Assembly (NCBI GenBank): GCA_023443125.1
Contig: JAEZVO010000056.1
Location: 13,024-77,023, forward strand
From: Actinomycetes bacterium
GTDB lineage: Bacteria > Actinomycetota > Actinomycetes > Propionibacteriales > Propionibacteriaceae
Length of the DNA stretch: 64,000 bases
Reading direction: 5' to 3'
A model generated the notes under the pieces. The model ran no database searches. It was not told where the DNA came from and saw only the letters and a list, made by a program, of their open reading frames with translations. This document shows, one piece after another, positions 37,057 through 46,319 of the stretch. Made by a program: the position numbers and the translations under genes. Each line of letters opens with the position of its first letter. Positions within the stretch are counted from its first letter, which is position 1.

Positions 37057-38018
37057 TGACTGCATCATTTGACGCACGGATCCAGAAGCGGCTCGACGAG
37101 CTCGAGCCGCTTCTGGCCGATGCGGCCGTGGCGAACACCCCGTACGTCACGCAGGCAGCCCGCCATGTGATCGAAGCAGGGGGTAAACGATTCCGCCCTA
37201 TGTTGGTGTTCTTGGCGAGCGAGTTCGGTGAGGTGAGCGACGAGCAGCGTCTCCAGGATGCCGCAATGGTGATGGAGTTGACGCACGTCGCGAGCTTGTA
37301 TCACGACGACGTCATGGACGAGGCAGACGTGCGGCGAGGAGCGCCGTCGGCAAACCGGTTCTATGGCAACTCGGTAGCGATCCTCGTCGGTGATTTCCTG
37401 TTCTCGCAGGCCTCTGACAAGGTGGCCGGCCTCGGCACGGAGTTCGTGCGGCTGCAGTCCAGGACGTTCGCCAGGCTCGTGCAGGGGCAGATTGCGGAGA
37501 CGATTGGCCCGTCAGACGAAGATGATCCCCTCGAGCACTACCTGCAGGTGATTGCCGACAAGACGGGCTCACTTATCGCGGCGTCGGCGTGCTTCGGCGC
37601 GATGGCTGCGGATGCGAGCGCCGAGCATATTGAGGCCCTGCGCAGCTTCGGTGAGGAGATCGGGGTGGTGTTCCAGCTGTCCGACGACCTCATCGACATC
37701 ACCTCCGAGCAGACCGGCAAGACGCCCGGCACCGATCTGCGCGAGGGCGTGCCCACGCTGCCGGTGCTGATGCTGCGCAAGAAGAACGACCCGGCTGACG
37801 CTGAGCTGCTGGCGCTCATCGACGGTGACCTCACCGACGACGCCACGCTGGCGGAGGTGCTCACGCAGCTCCGCGCCCACCCGATCATGGACGAGGCGAA
37901 GGCCGAGGTAGAGCGCCACGCTGCGCTCGCCTGTCAGAGGCTCGCTCCGCTCCCGGACGGCGACGCCAAGACCGCGCTGCTCGAAATCTGCGATGAGCTC
38001 GTGCGCCGCGAGCACTGA
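37056..38018 (+). CDS. Polyprenyl diphosphate synthase (menaquinone side chain)
   Basis: The 320-residue trans-prenyltransferase elongates the isoprenoid chain used by MenA. The first Asp-rich motif is YHDDVMDEADVRRGAPSAN and the second FQLSDDLIDITSEQTGK. The residues just before the first motif (VASL) are small, which in this family permits long products; heptaprenyl to nonaprenyl is likely, exact length not readable. It shares a base with the nuoN stop, so it is translated with complex I. Confidence 0.9.
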   Translation: MTASFDARIQKRLDELEPLLADAAVANTPYVTQAARHVIEAGGKRFRPMLVFLASEFGEVSDEQRLQDAAMVMELTHVASLYHDDVMDEADVRRGAPSANRFYGNSVAILVGDFLFSQASDKVAGLGTEFVRLQSRTFARLVQGQIAETIGPSDEDDPLEHYLQVIADKTGSLIAASACFGAMAADASAEHIEALRSFGEEIGVVFQLSDDLIDITSEQTGKTPGTDLREGVPTLPVLMLRKKNDPADAELLALIDGDLTDDATLAEVLTQLRAHPIMDEAKAEVERHAALACQRLAPLPDGDAKTALLEICDELVRREH

Positions 38019-38031
38019 GCCATAGATCTTC

Positions 38032-38346
38032 GGTGGTTGAGTAGCCCGCGGAGCGGGCGTATCGAAACCACGTCCGGGTGATTTCGATACGCGCCTGCGG
38101 CGCTACTCAATTATCGATTCAAGCGCCCGCGGTGGTTGAGTGCCTGCTGGGCTCGGTGGTTGAGTAGCCCGCGCAGCGGGCGTATCGAAACCACATCGGG
38201 GATGATTTCGATACGCGCCTGCGGCGCTACTCAATCATCGATTCAAGCGCCCCCGGTGGTTGAGTAGCCGCCGTAGGCGGCGTATCGAAACCACTTCTGC
38301 CGGGATGATTTCGACTCGCCGCTTGCAGCGGCGGCTCAATCATCGA
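38032..38346. repeat. Cluster of REP-like palindromic repeats
   Basis: Three copies of GGTGGTTGAGTAGC...GTATCGAAACCAC (38032-38071, 38155-38194, 38255-38294) alternate with inverted copies TTTCGATACGC...CTACTCAA (about 38082-38110, 38206-38232 and a diverged one to 38346). A broken half copy lies at 38131-38153. Each copy folds on itself around a GC core such as GCCCGCGGAGCGGGC, and cores differ with compensating changes (GCCGCCGTAGGCGGC), so hairpin shape is kept. They sit downstream of the nuo/prenyl operon and the convergent peptidase gene and may end or protect transcripts. Repeats of this look are widespread in actinobacteria. Confidence 0.85.
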
Positions 38347-38369
38347 GGTGCGTGAGCCCGCAGCCGCGA

Positions 38370-40310
38370 TCACCAGATGCTGACGCGCTCCTGAGGGTCG
38401 AGCCAGAGGCCATCGCCAGGGGCGGTGCCGAAGGCGTCGTGGAAGGCGTCGACGTTCTTCACGATCTGGTTCACGCGGAACTCGGCGGGGGAGTGCGGGT
38501 CGACGCTGAGCAGCATCTTCGCCATCTCCGGGCGGCGCTTTGACTGCCACACCTGCGCGTACGAGAGGAAAAACCGCTGCGCGGGAGTGAACCCGTCGAT
38601 CGGCTCCCCGTCGGGGCGCCCTCCCGCGATCAACCATGCCTTGTACGCGATTCCGACGCCGCCGAGGTCACCGATGTTCTCACCGAGGGTGAGCTTGCCG
38701 TTGACGTGCCCGTCGACGCCCTCGGGGGAGAGCCCGTCGTACTGGCTGACGAGCCGGGCCGTGGCTTGCTCAAACGCGGCCTTGTCGTCGGCGGTCCACC
38801 AGTCACGGATCTTGCCCTCGGCATCGGTGGTGGAGCCCTTGTCGTCGAAGCCGTGCCCAATCTCGTGCCCGATGACCGCCCCGATGGCGCCGTAGTTGAC
38901 GGCATCGTCGGCGTCGATGTTGAAGAACGGCGGCTGCAGAATCGCCGCGGGGAACACGATCTCGTTGCGCAGCGGGTGGTAGTACGCATTCACCGTCTGG
39001 GGCAGCATGGCCCAGTCGGATTCCTGCACCGGGCCGAGCACACGCGACAGCGAGTACTCGAAGTCAAACTCGTTGCTGGCAAGCACGTTCGCGAGCAGGT
39101 CGTCGTCCACCTCCAGCGCAGAGTAGTCACGCCAGCGGGAAGGGTAGCCGATCTTCGGCGTGAACCCCCTGAGCTTCTCGAGCGCCTGCTCCTTCGTCGT
39201 CTCGGACATCCACGTGAGCTCGCGGATGGACTGGTCGTACGCCTTGATGAGGTTGCCGACGAGCGCATCCATGGCGGCCTTGGCCTCGGGCTTGAAGTGC
39301 TTCGCCACGTACAGCTTGCCGATGGCCTCACCAATCACACCCTCGACGAACGCGATGCCGCGCTTCCACCTGGGACGCAACTCCTGCGTGCCGGAAAGCG
39401 TGCATCCGTAGAAGTCGAAGTTGGCTTCGACGAACTGCGACGACAGGTAGGGCGCGACGCTCGAGATCACGTGCCAGCGCGCCCACGCGCGCCACGCATC
39501 GGCAGGTTCCTCCTCGACGAGCCGGGCGAGCGCCTCCACGAACGACGGCTGCTCGACGACGACGTACTCCAGCTTCTCGACGGGGATGCCGGCCGCGTCG
39601 CGGAACCGCTCCCAGGCGAATCCAGGCGCAAAGCTCTGCAGCTCCTCCCACGACTTCGGGTTGAACATCGCGACGATGTCCCTACAGCGCACCTTGTTCC
39701 AATGCTGCGCGGCGATCTTGGTTTCGAGCGCCAGCACGGCGTCAGCCTGATCGGCGGCGTCGGAAACACCGCCGAGAGCGAGCATGCGCTCGACGTGCGC
39801 ACGGTACGCACCCCGGATCTCGGCGTGTTCCTCGAGTCGGTAGTACTCTTCATCCGGCAGCCCCAGGCCGCTCTGCGCGATGAACAAGACGTAGCGCGAC
39901 GGATCCCCCGGGTCAGTCTCCTCGCCGAAGTGGACGAGGCTCAGCAACCCCAGACGTGCCGCGTCACCCAGGTAGCTGGCGAGCGAGGCGCCGTCGGTGA
40001 TGCTCTCGACGGCCTCCAGGAGCGGACGCAGCGGCTCAGCGCCGAGTGCTTCCACCTTCTGCTCATCCATGAACGACGCGTAGAGCTGCGCGATCTTCGC
40101 TTCCTCGGAGCCCGGCTCAGCGTTGCGGATGCCCTCGACGATTGCACGCACATTCGCCTCCGCATCGTCGCGGAGGTCGATGAACGCGCCGGCGGACGAT
40201 TTATCGGGATCGATCTGCGCAGTGGCGAGCCAACGCCCGTGGAAGTGGCGGAAGAGATCGTCGACGAGGCGCACCTCGTCGTCGCGGTGAGAAAAATCGA
40301 GTCCAGTCAT
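38370..40310 (-). CDS. M13-family zinc metallopeptidase (neprilysin-like)
   Basis: The 646-residue product is a full-length M13 peptidase. The zinc site is VIGHEIGHGFDD (His482, Glu483, His486) with the third ligand in ENIGDLGG. NAYYHPLRNEIVFPAAILQP, then PFF, and the closing LDPQERVSIW are family blocks. There is no signal peptide or membrane anchor, so the enzyme is predicted cytoplasmic, cutting short peptides. It is convergent with the nuo operon. Confidence 0.93.
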   Translation of the reverse strand: MTGLDFSHRDDEVRLVDDLFRHFHGRWLATAQIDPDKSSAGAFIDLRDDAEANVRAIVEGIRNAEPGSEEAKIAQLYASFMDEQKVEALGAEPLRPLLEAVESITDGASLASYLGDAARLGLLSLVHFGEETDPGDPSRYVLFIAQSGLGLPDEEYYRLEEHAEIRGAYRAHVERMLALGGVSDAADQADAVLALETKIAAQHWNKVRCRDIVAMFNPKSWEELQSFAPGFAWERFRDAAGIPVEKLEYVVVEQPSFVEALARLVEEEPADAWRAWARWHVISSVAPYLSSQFVEANFDFYGCTLSGTQELRPRWKRGIAFVEGVIGEAIGKLYVAKHFKPEAKAAMDALVGNLIKAYDQSIRELTWMSETTKEQALEKLRGFTPKIGYPSRWRDYSALEVDDDLLANVLASNEFDFEYSLSRVLGPVQESDWAMLPQTVNAYYHPLRNEIVFPAAILQPPFFNIDADDAVNYGAIGAVIGHEIGHGFDDKGSTTDAEGKIRDWWTADDKAAFEQATARLVSQYDGLSPEGVDGHVNGKLTLGENIGDLGGVGIAYKAWLIAGGRPDGEPIDGFTPAQRFFLSYAQVWQSKRRPEMAKMLLSVDPHSPAEFRVNQIVKNVDAFHDAFGTAPGDGLWLDPQERVSIW

Positions 40311-40346
40311 GCCGTCCAGCCTAGTAGGCGCTCGAGGCGCGGCTAC

Positions 40347-41579
40347 CTATTTGTTCCAGGTGATGATGACCTCATCGGGGTTCTCAGCGAGCATATTCGC
40401 CGATGCGCGGGCAGTGACCTTGAGTTCCTGCGTGCCTGGGTTGGAGCCGTCGGCGTACTGGAACTCCAGATTGAAGGTCATATCCAGCGTGGCGACACCG
40501 ATGGACAAATCGTCGGTGCTGAGGCTGGGTTGCACCCCGACCAACGGATTGCCGACGAGGCTCCACCTGATCGAGCCCGGCTTGATGGGTTTCGCTGGAC
40601 GGACCCCTTGCGGGCACCCCTTCGGGCTGGGAGCTTGCATCTCCACGCACTGCTCGAGAGAACGCTCCAACGCCGAACGGAACGCGTCGTTACCGGCGTT
40701 CGTGAAGGCCGGCGTTGCAGGCAGCAGCGTCTCCTCCGCGAACTGTAGCGAGCCAATGGTGAAGCTGTTGTCTGACGGGTACTGAATGAACGGCAACTCC
40801 GTCGAAAGGTTGTACACGCCGGGCACCACCTCGATGGGCTGCACCTTGGGCACCTCGACGCCGTTCACTTTCAGTGGCAGCGACTCGGCCTGCACGAGCT
40901 CGATCACGACGGTAACGGTGGTGCGCTCCAGCTCATAGCTTCCGCGATCGTCGAGCACCACGGGGATACTCGTGTGCACAGGCTGCCCGGCGAGCGTGTA
41001 GCTCACCTCCACCTCCGACGCCTTCTTGTCGGTGGTCAGGATCTTGATGTTCTCGATGGGCGCTTTCTCACGCATCGCCTTGTGTGCCTTGCGGGAGAGC
41101 AGCACCATGGTGCTGGTTTCGTCGCCCCCGCGCTCCCCGAGGGACAAGGCCTTGTCGATGTCGCCGTCGGCGAGCGCATGCAGATACTCCGAGACGGCCG
41201 CCTGCGGAGTGCGGATATTCCCCGCAGACGCGCTGCCGGAAGGTTTCACGATGGTGCGCTCATCGACGGTGGGTTTACGCAGCACGAGCGCATAGAACGT
41301 GCCCGCGGCGACAGCGAGCACTACCACGACCGTGAACACTGCGACGACCATCTTCCAGGGGAAGGGGCCGCGCGAGCGCTCCTCCTCAATGACAGGCGCC
41401 TCGTAGCGCGACTGATCACGAGCGCGCATCAAGATGGACTGGAACGCCTCCGGATCTTGCTCCTGCGACGAGTCAGGCCGCGCAGCGGTAGGGCGGGACT
41501 GTGGCGCGCGTGAACGCCCGGAATCTGGCGGTTGCCAGCCACCCGGTGGAGGTGGCGCAGACGGCCGCCATTGATTCAT
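40347..41579 (-). CDS. Membrane-anchored protein with Pro-rich N-terminus and extracytoplasmic domain
   Basis: The product is about 410 residues. Residues 1-40 are rich in Pro, Gly and Ser, a single membrane helix spans about 77-100 (MVVAVFTVVVVLAVAAGTF), and the remainder is outside. The first outer part (TPQAAVSEYLHALADGDIDK, then ALSL) resembles NTF2-like DUF4878 domains. A later pair of Cys (LEQCVEMQAPSPKGCPQG) could form a disulfide. The ATG at 41579 overlaps the korB stop and has GGAGG upstream, so it is preferred over 41597. Coupling with korAB is notable, but no function can be stated. Confidence 0.7.
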   Translation of the reverse strand: MNQWRPSAPPPPGGWQPPDSGRSRAPQSRPTAARPDSSQEQDPEAFQSILMRARDQSRYEAPVIEEERSRGPFPWKMVVAVFTVVVVLAVAAGTFYALVLRKPTVDERTIVKPSGSASAGNIRTPQAAVSEYLHALADGDIDKALSLGERGGDETSTMVLLSRKAHKAMREKAPIENIKILTTDKKASEVEVSYTLAGQPVHTSIPVVLDDRGSYELERTTVTVVIELVQAESLPLKVNGVEVPKVQPIEVVPGVYNLSTELPFIQYPSDNSFTIGSLQFAEETLLPATPAFTNAGNDAFRSALERSLEQCVEMQAPSPKGCPQGVRPAKPIKPGSIRWSLVGNPLVGVQPSLSTDDLSIGVATLDMTFNLEFQYADGSNPGTQELKVTARASANMLAENPDEVIITWNK

Positions 41580-42619
41580 TGTGTCCGCGCCTCCCACGTG
41601 TCAGGTCCTGCGATGACTGAGGCTAGCGCAGCAGCCCGGTCAGGTGACTCGACAGCGGTGATCTGCTCGCGCGCGAGATCGTCGTAGGTGGGGCGATCCA
41701 CGCAACGCAGCACTCCGATTGGGGCCTGATCGAGCACGCCCGGCTCGGTGAGCCTGGACAGCGCGAACGCGTACGTCGGGTCGTCGCGCGTCTCGTCGTG
41801 CACCACGATGGCCGACGGGTCCACGTCGGCGGTCTGAACGACGCTGAGCGCGCCGTACTCGTCGCGGACCACCGCCTTGTGCCCATCCTTGCCGAACGTG
41901 ATGGGCTCGCCGTGACGCAGCGGGATGAGGGTCTCGACGGCCTCAGGCCCCTTGATGGCATCGAATGCACCGTCGTTGAAGATGGGGCAGTTCTGGAAGA
42001 TCTCGATGAACGACGCGCCGCGATGCTGGGCCGCGCGCTCCATCACCTCCGTGAGCCCGGCGCGATCGGAGTCGACGGCGCGAGCTACGAACGTCGCCTC
42101 CGCACCCAACGCCACCGACAGTGGGTTGAACGGTTCGTCGAGCGAACCGTACGGGGTTGACTTCGTCACCTTGCCGAGCTCGGAGGTGGGGGAGTACTGC
42201 CCCTTCGTGAGCCCGTAGATGCGGTTGTTGAACAGCAAGATGTTGATGTTCACGTTGCGGCGCAGCGCGTGAATGAGGTGGTTACCGCCGATGGAGAGCG
42301 CGTCGCCATCACCGGTGACCACCCAGACACTGAGGTCTTCACGCGTGGCGGCGAGCCCCGTCGCGATAGCGGGCGCGCGCCCATGGATGGAGTGCATGCC
42401 GTACGAGTCGACGTAGTACGGCAGACGCGACGAACAGCCGATGCCCGAGATCATGACGATGTTCTCGCGTCGGATGCCGAGGCCTGCCGCCATCTGCTGG
42501 AAGGTAGACAGAATTGCGTAGTCGCCGCAGCCCGGGCACCAGCGCACCTCTTGATCGCTCACCATCTCCTTGCGCTGCAAGGGCTTGATGGCCAGTGGAA
42601 CGCCTGCAAGACCGCTCAT
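41576..42619 (-). CDS. korB: 2-Oxoglutarate:ferredoxin oxidoreductase subunit beta (KorB)
   Basis: The 347-residue subunit binds thiamine diphosphate and a 4Fe-4S cluster. WCPGCGDYA (Cys28, Cys31) and GIGCSS supply Cys ligands, and VTGDGDALSIGGNHLIHALR, with NNRIYGLTKGQ, forms the ThDP/Mg site. With KorA it oxidises 2-oxoglutarate and reduces ferredoxin, replacing or backing up the dehydrogenase complex in the TCA cycle. Both its ends overlap neighbours by four bases. Confidence 0.93.
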   Translation of the reverse strand: MSGLAGVPLAIKPLQRKEMVSDQEVRWCPGCGDYAILSTFQQMAAGLGIRRENIVMISGIGCSSRLPYYVDSYGMHSIHGRAPAIATGLAATREDLSVWVVTGDGDALSIGGNHLIHALRRNVNINILLFNNRIYGLTKGQYSPTSELGKVTKSTPYGSLDEPFNPLSVALGAEATFVARAVDSDRAGLTEVMERAAQHRGASFIEIFQNCPIFNDGAFDAIKGPEAVETLIPLRHGEPITFGKDGHKAVVRDEYGALSVVQTADVDPSAIVVHDETRDDPTYAFALSRLTEPGVLDQAPIGVLRCVDRPTYDDLAREQITAVESPDRAAALASVIAGPDTWEARTQ

Positions 42620-44469
42620 CGCTGCTCCTCCAATGCCTGCACTGCTTGTACGAAATCTTCCTCCAGCTCCGCGATGGACAGCGGCAGCCCGCGCACCCGC
42701 GAGTAGCTCTCCACATCGACGAGGTACCTCGCCCGAAGCACGTGCGCGAGCTGGCCCATGTTCATCTCCGGGACGATGACGTGCTCGTAGCGACGCAGCA
42801 CGTCGCCGACGTTGGCGGGCATGGGGTTCAGGTGGCGCAGGTGCGCCGTCGCGATCTTGTGGCCGTTCTTGCGCATGCGCCTGGCCGTAGCCGTGATCGG
42901 CCCGTAGGTCGACCCCCAGCCGAGCACGAGCAGTTTCGCGTCGTCGGTTGGGTCGTCCACCTGGAGAGCGGGGATGTCGCGCACGATGCCGGCCACCTTG
43001 TCAGCTCTGGTGCGCACCATCGCATCGTGGTTGTCTGGGTCGTAACTGACATTGCCGGAGAGCTGGTCTTTCTCCAGGCCCCCGATGCGGTGCTCCAGGC
43101 CGGGTGTGCCGGGCTTCGCCCACTCGCGCGCGAGCGTCTCAGGGTCGCGTCGGTACGGCATGAAGTGCGGGTCCTCGTCGTGCACGCGCTCGGCGAAGTT
43201 GGGTTCGATGGCGGGAATCGCGTCGAGATCCGGGATGCGCCACGGTTCGGCACCGTTGGCGAGGTAGCCGTCGGAGAGCATGATGACCGGCGTGCGGTAG
43301 GTGACGGCGAGCCGGCAGGCTTCGAGCGCGGTGTCGAAGCAGTCGGTGGACGACTTCGCCGCGAGCACCGGTAGCGGGGCCTCACCGTGGCGGCCGTAGA
43401 GCGCCTGCAGCAGGTCGGCCTGCTCGGTCTTCGTCGGCATGCCCGTCGACGGCCCGGCGCGCTGCACGTCGACGATCACCAGCGGGAGCTCGGTCATGAT
43501 GGCGAGGCTGATGGTTTCCGATTTCAGCGCGACGCCGGGGCCCGACGTGGTGGTGACACCGAGCGCGCCGCCGAAGCTCGCGCCCAGCGCGGATGCGACG
43601 CCGGCGATCTCGTCTTCCGCCTGGAACGTCATCACGCCGACGTCTTTGCGGCGGGAGAGTTCGTGCAGGATGTCGGAGGCGGGGGTGATGGGGTAGGAAC
43701 CCAAGAAGAGCTGCATGCCGGCCTTGTGGGCGCCCGTCATGAGGCCGTAGGCCGTGGCGAGGTTGCCGGAGACCTGCCGGTAGCGCCCCTGCGGCATTGG
43801 GGCCGGATCGACGACGGTCTGCACCGCGAATGCTTCGGTGGTCTCGCCGTACGCGTAGCCGGCCCTGAACGCGGCGAGGTTGGCGTCGCGGATTTCGGGC
43901 TTCTTCGCGAACTTCGACGAGAGGAACTGCTCGGTGCCTTCGGTGGGGCGTGAGTACATCCAGCTCAGCAGGCCGAGCGCAAACATGTTCTTCGTCCGCG
44001 ACGCGTCCTTGCGCGTGAGGCCGAAGCCTTCGACGGCGCCCTGCGCCAGCGTCGTGAGATCCAGTTCATGCACGGTGTAATTGCTGAGCGTGCCGTCTTC
44101 GAGGGGGTTGGTGTCCCACCCGATCTTCTTGAGGTTGCGCGCCGTGAAGTCGTGCGTATCGACGATGATGACGGTGCCGGCGGGCAGATCCTTCAGGTTC
44201 ACCTTGAGCGCAGCCGGGTTCATCGCGACGAGCACGTCCGGCACGTCGCCGGGGGTAACGATGTCGAAATCGGCGAAGTGGAGCTGGAAGCTCGACACCC
44301 CGGGCAGCGTGCCCTGCGGCGCGCGAATCTCGGCGGGAAAGTTGGGGAGGGTAGCGATATCGTTGCCGAAGCTAGCCGATTCTGCGGTGAAGCGGTCACC
44401 GGTCAGCTGCATGCCGTCGCCGGAGTCACCGGCGAAGCGGATGACGACTCTGTTGAGTTGCTTGGTCAC
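42616..44469 (-). CDS. korA: 2-Oxoglutarate:ferredoxin oxidoreductase subunit alpha (KorA)
   Basis: The 617-residue subunit combines an N-terminal gamma-type domain (VIRFAGDSGDGMQLTG) with the alpha domain (GSYPITPASDILHELSR, TFQAEDEIAGVASALGASFG). The start is GTG after GAGGATTC. It is first in korA-korB-membrane protein. The ~120 bases upstream contain an inverted repeat CTCAGCTGAG and presumably the promoter. Confidence 0.93.
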   Translation of the reverse strand: MTKQLNRVVIRFAGDSGDGMQLTGDRFTAESASFGNDIATLPNFPAEIRAPQGTLPGVSSFQLHFADFDIVTPGDVPDVLVAMNPAALKVNLKDLPAGTVIIVDTHDFTARNLKKIGWDTNPLEDGTLSNYTVHELDLTTLAQGAVEGFGLTRKDASRTKNMFALGLLSWMYSRPTEGTEQFLSSKFAKKPEIRDANLAAFRAGYAYGETTEAFAVQTVVDPAPMPQGRYRQVSGNLATAYGLMTGAHKAGMQLFLGSYPITPASDILHELSRRKDVGVMTFQAEDEIAGVASALGASFGGALGVTTTSGPGVALKSETISLAIMTELPLVIVDVQRAGPSTGMPTKTEQADLLQALYGRHGEAPLPVLAAKSSTDCFDTALEACRLAVTYRTPVIMLSDGYLANGAEPWRIPDLDAIPAIEPNFAERVHDEDPHFMPYRRDPETLAREWAKPGTPGLEHRIGGLEKDQLSGNVSYDPDNHDAMVRTRADKVAGIVRDIPALQVDDPTDDAKLLVLGWGSTYGPITATARRMRKNGHKIATAHLRHLNPMPANVGDVLRRYEHVIVPEMNMGQLAHVLRARYLVDVESYSRVRGLPLSIAELEEDFVQAVQALEEQR

Positions 44470-44589
44470 GAATCCTCGAAACTAGTGGGTAGACGTCCTC
44501 GCCAGTGTAGTTGCGTCCATGCCGGAATGCACGGGTGGCGTGGCCTCAGCTCAGCTGAGAAGCAGATCAGGGGCAAGCGCCGACGCTGC

Positions 44590-45294
44590 TCAAAGGCCGA
44601 CTGCCCACGGTTCCAACCTGGCGTCCCGGAGGCGCAGCACTCGGTGGCTGGCGCGGCTGACTTGCATGTCGTGGGTGGCAACCAAGACGCCCGTACCCTC
44701 GGAGGCGACGGATTTGAGCACCGCCACGATCCCGGCAGCAGCCTCCTCGTCGAGGGCTGCTGTGGGCTCGTCGACGACCAAGAGTGCTGGACACGTGACG
44801 ATAGCCCGGGCAAGAGACACGCGCTGCGCCTGACCTGTTGACAACGTTGCGGCCCGTTGCGAAGCCAAGCCAGCCTGACCGACGCGCTCGAGCGCAGCCG
44901 CGACTGCGGCACGCCGAGTTGCGGTAGGTCTACGGGGCTGCTGGAACAGCAATGGCAACTCGACGTTAGCTGCGACGGTCTCCTTGAGGTGAAGGCCGAA
45001 CTGGGGTGAGGAGAGGCCGATGTGCTCTCGACGAATGCGCGCGATCGAGCCACTGGACGTCTGGGTCAGGCTGTGGCCGCACACCTCGACGTCACCCCCA
45101 TCGGGCGTGAGGAGGCCCGTTGCGATGTGCAGCAGCGTGGTCTTGCCGCTGCCGGATCGCCCGGTGATCGCCACCATCTCGCCTACCCCGACGTGCACTG
45201 AGACATCGTGCAGAACCCGCCTGGTGGTGGGCCCATCCTGAAATGCATGGTGGAGGCCTCTCACCTGGAGCACCAGATCCGTACCATCCATCAT
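44590..45294 (-). CDS. ABC transporter ATP-binding protein (LolD/MacB type)
   Basis: The 234-residue ATPase has Walker A GRSGSGKTTLL, signature LSTGQAQRVSLARAI, Walker B LLVVDEPTAALD and switch His in VLVATHD. The sequence type is that of ATPases paired with FtsX/MacB-like membrane proteins. The double ATG at its start overlaps the permease stop, and AAAGGA precedes it. It is last in a cassette of two membrane proteins and a small secreted-type remnant. Confidence 0.88.
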   Translation of the reverse strand: MMDGTDLVLQVRGLHHAFQDGPTTRRVLHDVSVHVGVGEMVAITGRSGSGKTTLLHIATGLLTPDGGDVEVCGHSLTQTSSGSIARIRREHIGLSSPQFGLHLKETVAANVELPLLFQQPRRPTATRRAAVAAALERVGQAGLASQRAATLSTGQAQRVSLARAIVTCPALLVVDEPTAALDEEAAAGIVAVLKSVASEGTGVLVATHDMQVSRASHRVLRLRDARLEPWAVGL

Positions 45295-46319
45295 CGAGTC
45301 CTTTCCGCCAAGGTTGCTTGCAGGTGCCGTGCTTGGATCGCTACGTAGCCGCTGGCAGTGCAGTGGAAGACCGCTAACGGGATCAGCGTGATCATGAATC
45401 TGCCGAGCGAGAGGGGGTTGGCCATGTCGTCGGTCGACGTGAGCCGTTGGAGTCCCAAGAGCATTAATCCAGCGGGCATCGTTGCGCCCAGAAACAGCAC
45501 GCCGTGGGCACGTGCCCAGATGTGCAGAAGTGAAGCGCCAGCCAGAAGATCGATGCGGTAGGCGTCTCGGCGCCTGCGCCAGACATGGCTCACGATGCCA
45601 CCGGCGAACAGCAGGGTCGTGAATACAGCGAGTCCAAGGTGCCATCGCTCCAGCGTCTGGGCCCTGTCCCGCATGCGTTGCGCCTGGGTCCGATCGCCGT
45701 CCCCGGGAAGCGCAAAGTAGGCGGTCTCGGTACCTGTAGAAGCCTCTGCGTCGGACATACGTTGCGCCAACTCGCGAACCTCGGACAGTGAGCAGGGCTC
45801 GCAAACGAACCCGCGAACCAATTCGGATGGCGTCACCGAGGGCGCGACTCCAAGTTGCAGGAGCTCATCGATCGATGCCGGGGAGAAATCGACAGCGCCC
45901 GCAAGAAATAGGTGGCCCCCGTAGGCGGTGACAGCGTCCGGGTCAGGTTCCGTGGCGCTCGCAATGACCAAGTCAACGTCGCCGTCCGCTTCGCCGTTCA
46001 CCTGGCCAGGTGCGACGGAGAGTCGCATCCTTGAATCCTCGGCCATGGCAGACATCAGCAGATGCATTCCCGGATCGTCGAGCCGTGAGGCAGCCAGCTC
46101 CGCTTCGCTGCGGTACTCGTGGACCAAGCCCGAGCCGGTGTGCAGAGCGCCGAGTCGAACGACTTGGGCGAGGTCAGACGGCTCTTGCCCCCACGGACTC
46201 CGGTTGGCATCCTCGAGAGCAAAGAGCAGCCCGACGGCCGACACGATGCCCAAGATGGCCGCGGCAACCGGCAACCATGGCCCGGCGGCCCGGAGGTCAC
46301 CAAAGAATCTCACGTCCAA
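45291..46319 (-). CDS. Membrane protein with FtsX-like layout, ABC partner 2
   Basis: The 342-residue protein has a first helix near the N-terminus, an outer domain of about 170 residues containing FVCEPCSLSEVRELAQRMSD (a CxxC pair), then three C-terminal helices. This one-plus-three layout matches FtsX/MacB-type permeases, but sequence motifs are weak. Its start lies 23 bases inside the preceding permease gene. Both permeases and the ATPase presumably form one heteromeric complex. Confidence 0.7.
   Translation of the reverse strand: MDVRFFGDLRAAGPWLPVAAAILGIVSAVGLLFALEDANRSPWGQEPSDLAQVVRLGALHTGSGLVHEYRSEAELAASRLDDPGMHLLMSAMAEDSRMRLSVAPGQVNGEADGDVDLVIASATEPDPDAVTAYGGHLFLAGAVDFSPASIDELLQLGVAPSVTPSELVRGFVCEPCSLSEVRELAQRMSDAEASTGTETAYFALPGDGDRTQAQRMRDRAQTLERWHLGLAVFTTLLFAGGIVSHVWRRRRDAYRIDLLAGASLLHIWARAHGVLFLGATMPAGLMLLGLQRLTSTDDMANPLSLGRFMITLIPLAVFHCTASGYVAIQARHLQATLAERTR

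Noticed and set aside
38032..38346. CRISPR array
   Set aside because: Copies alternate in orientation, spacing is irregular and each unit is a hairpin; no cas genes are nearby.
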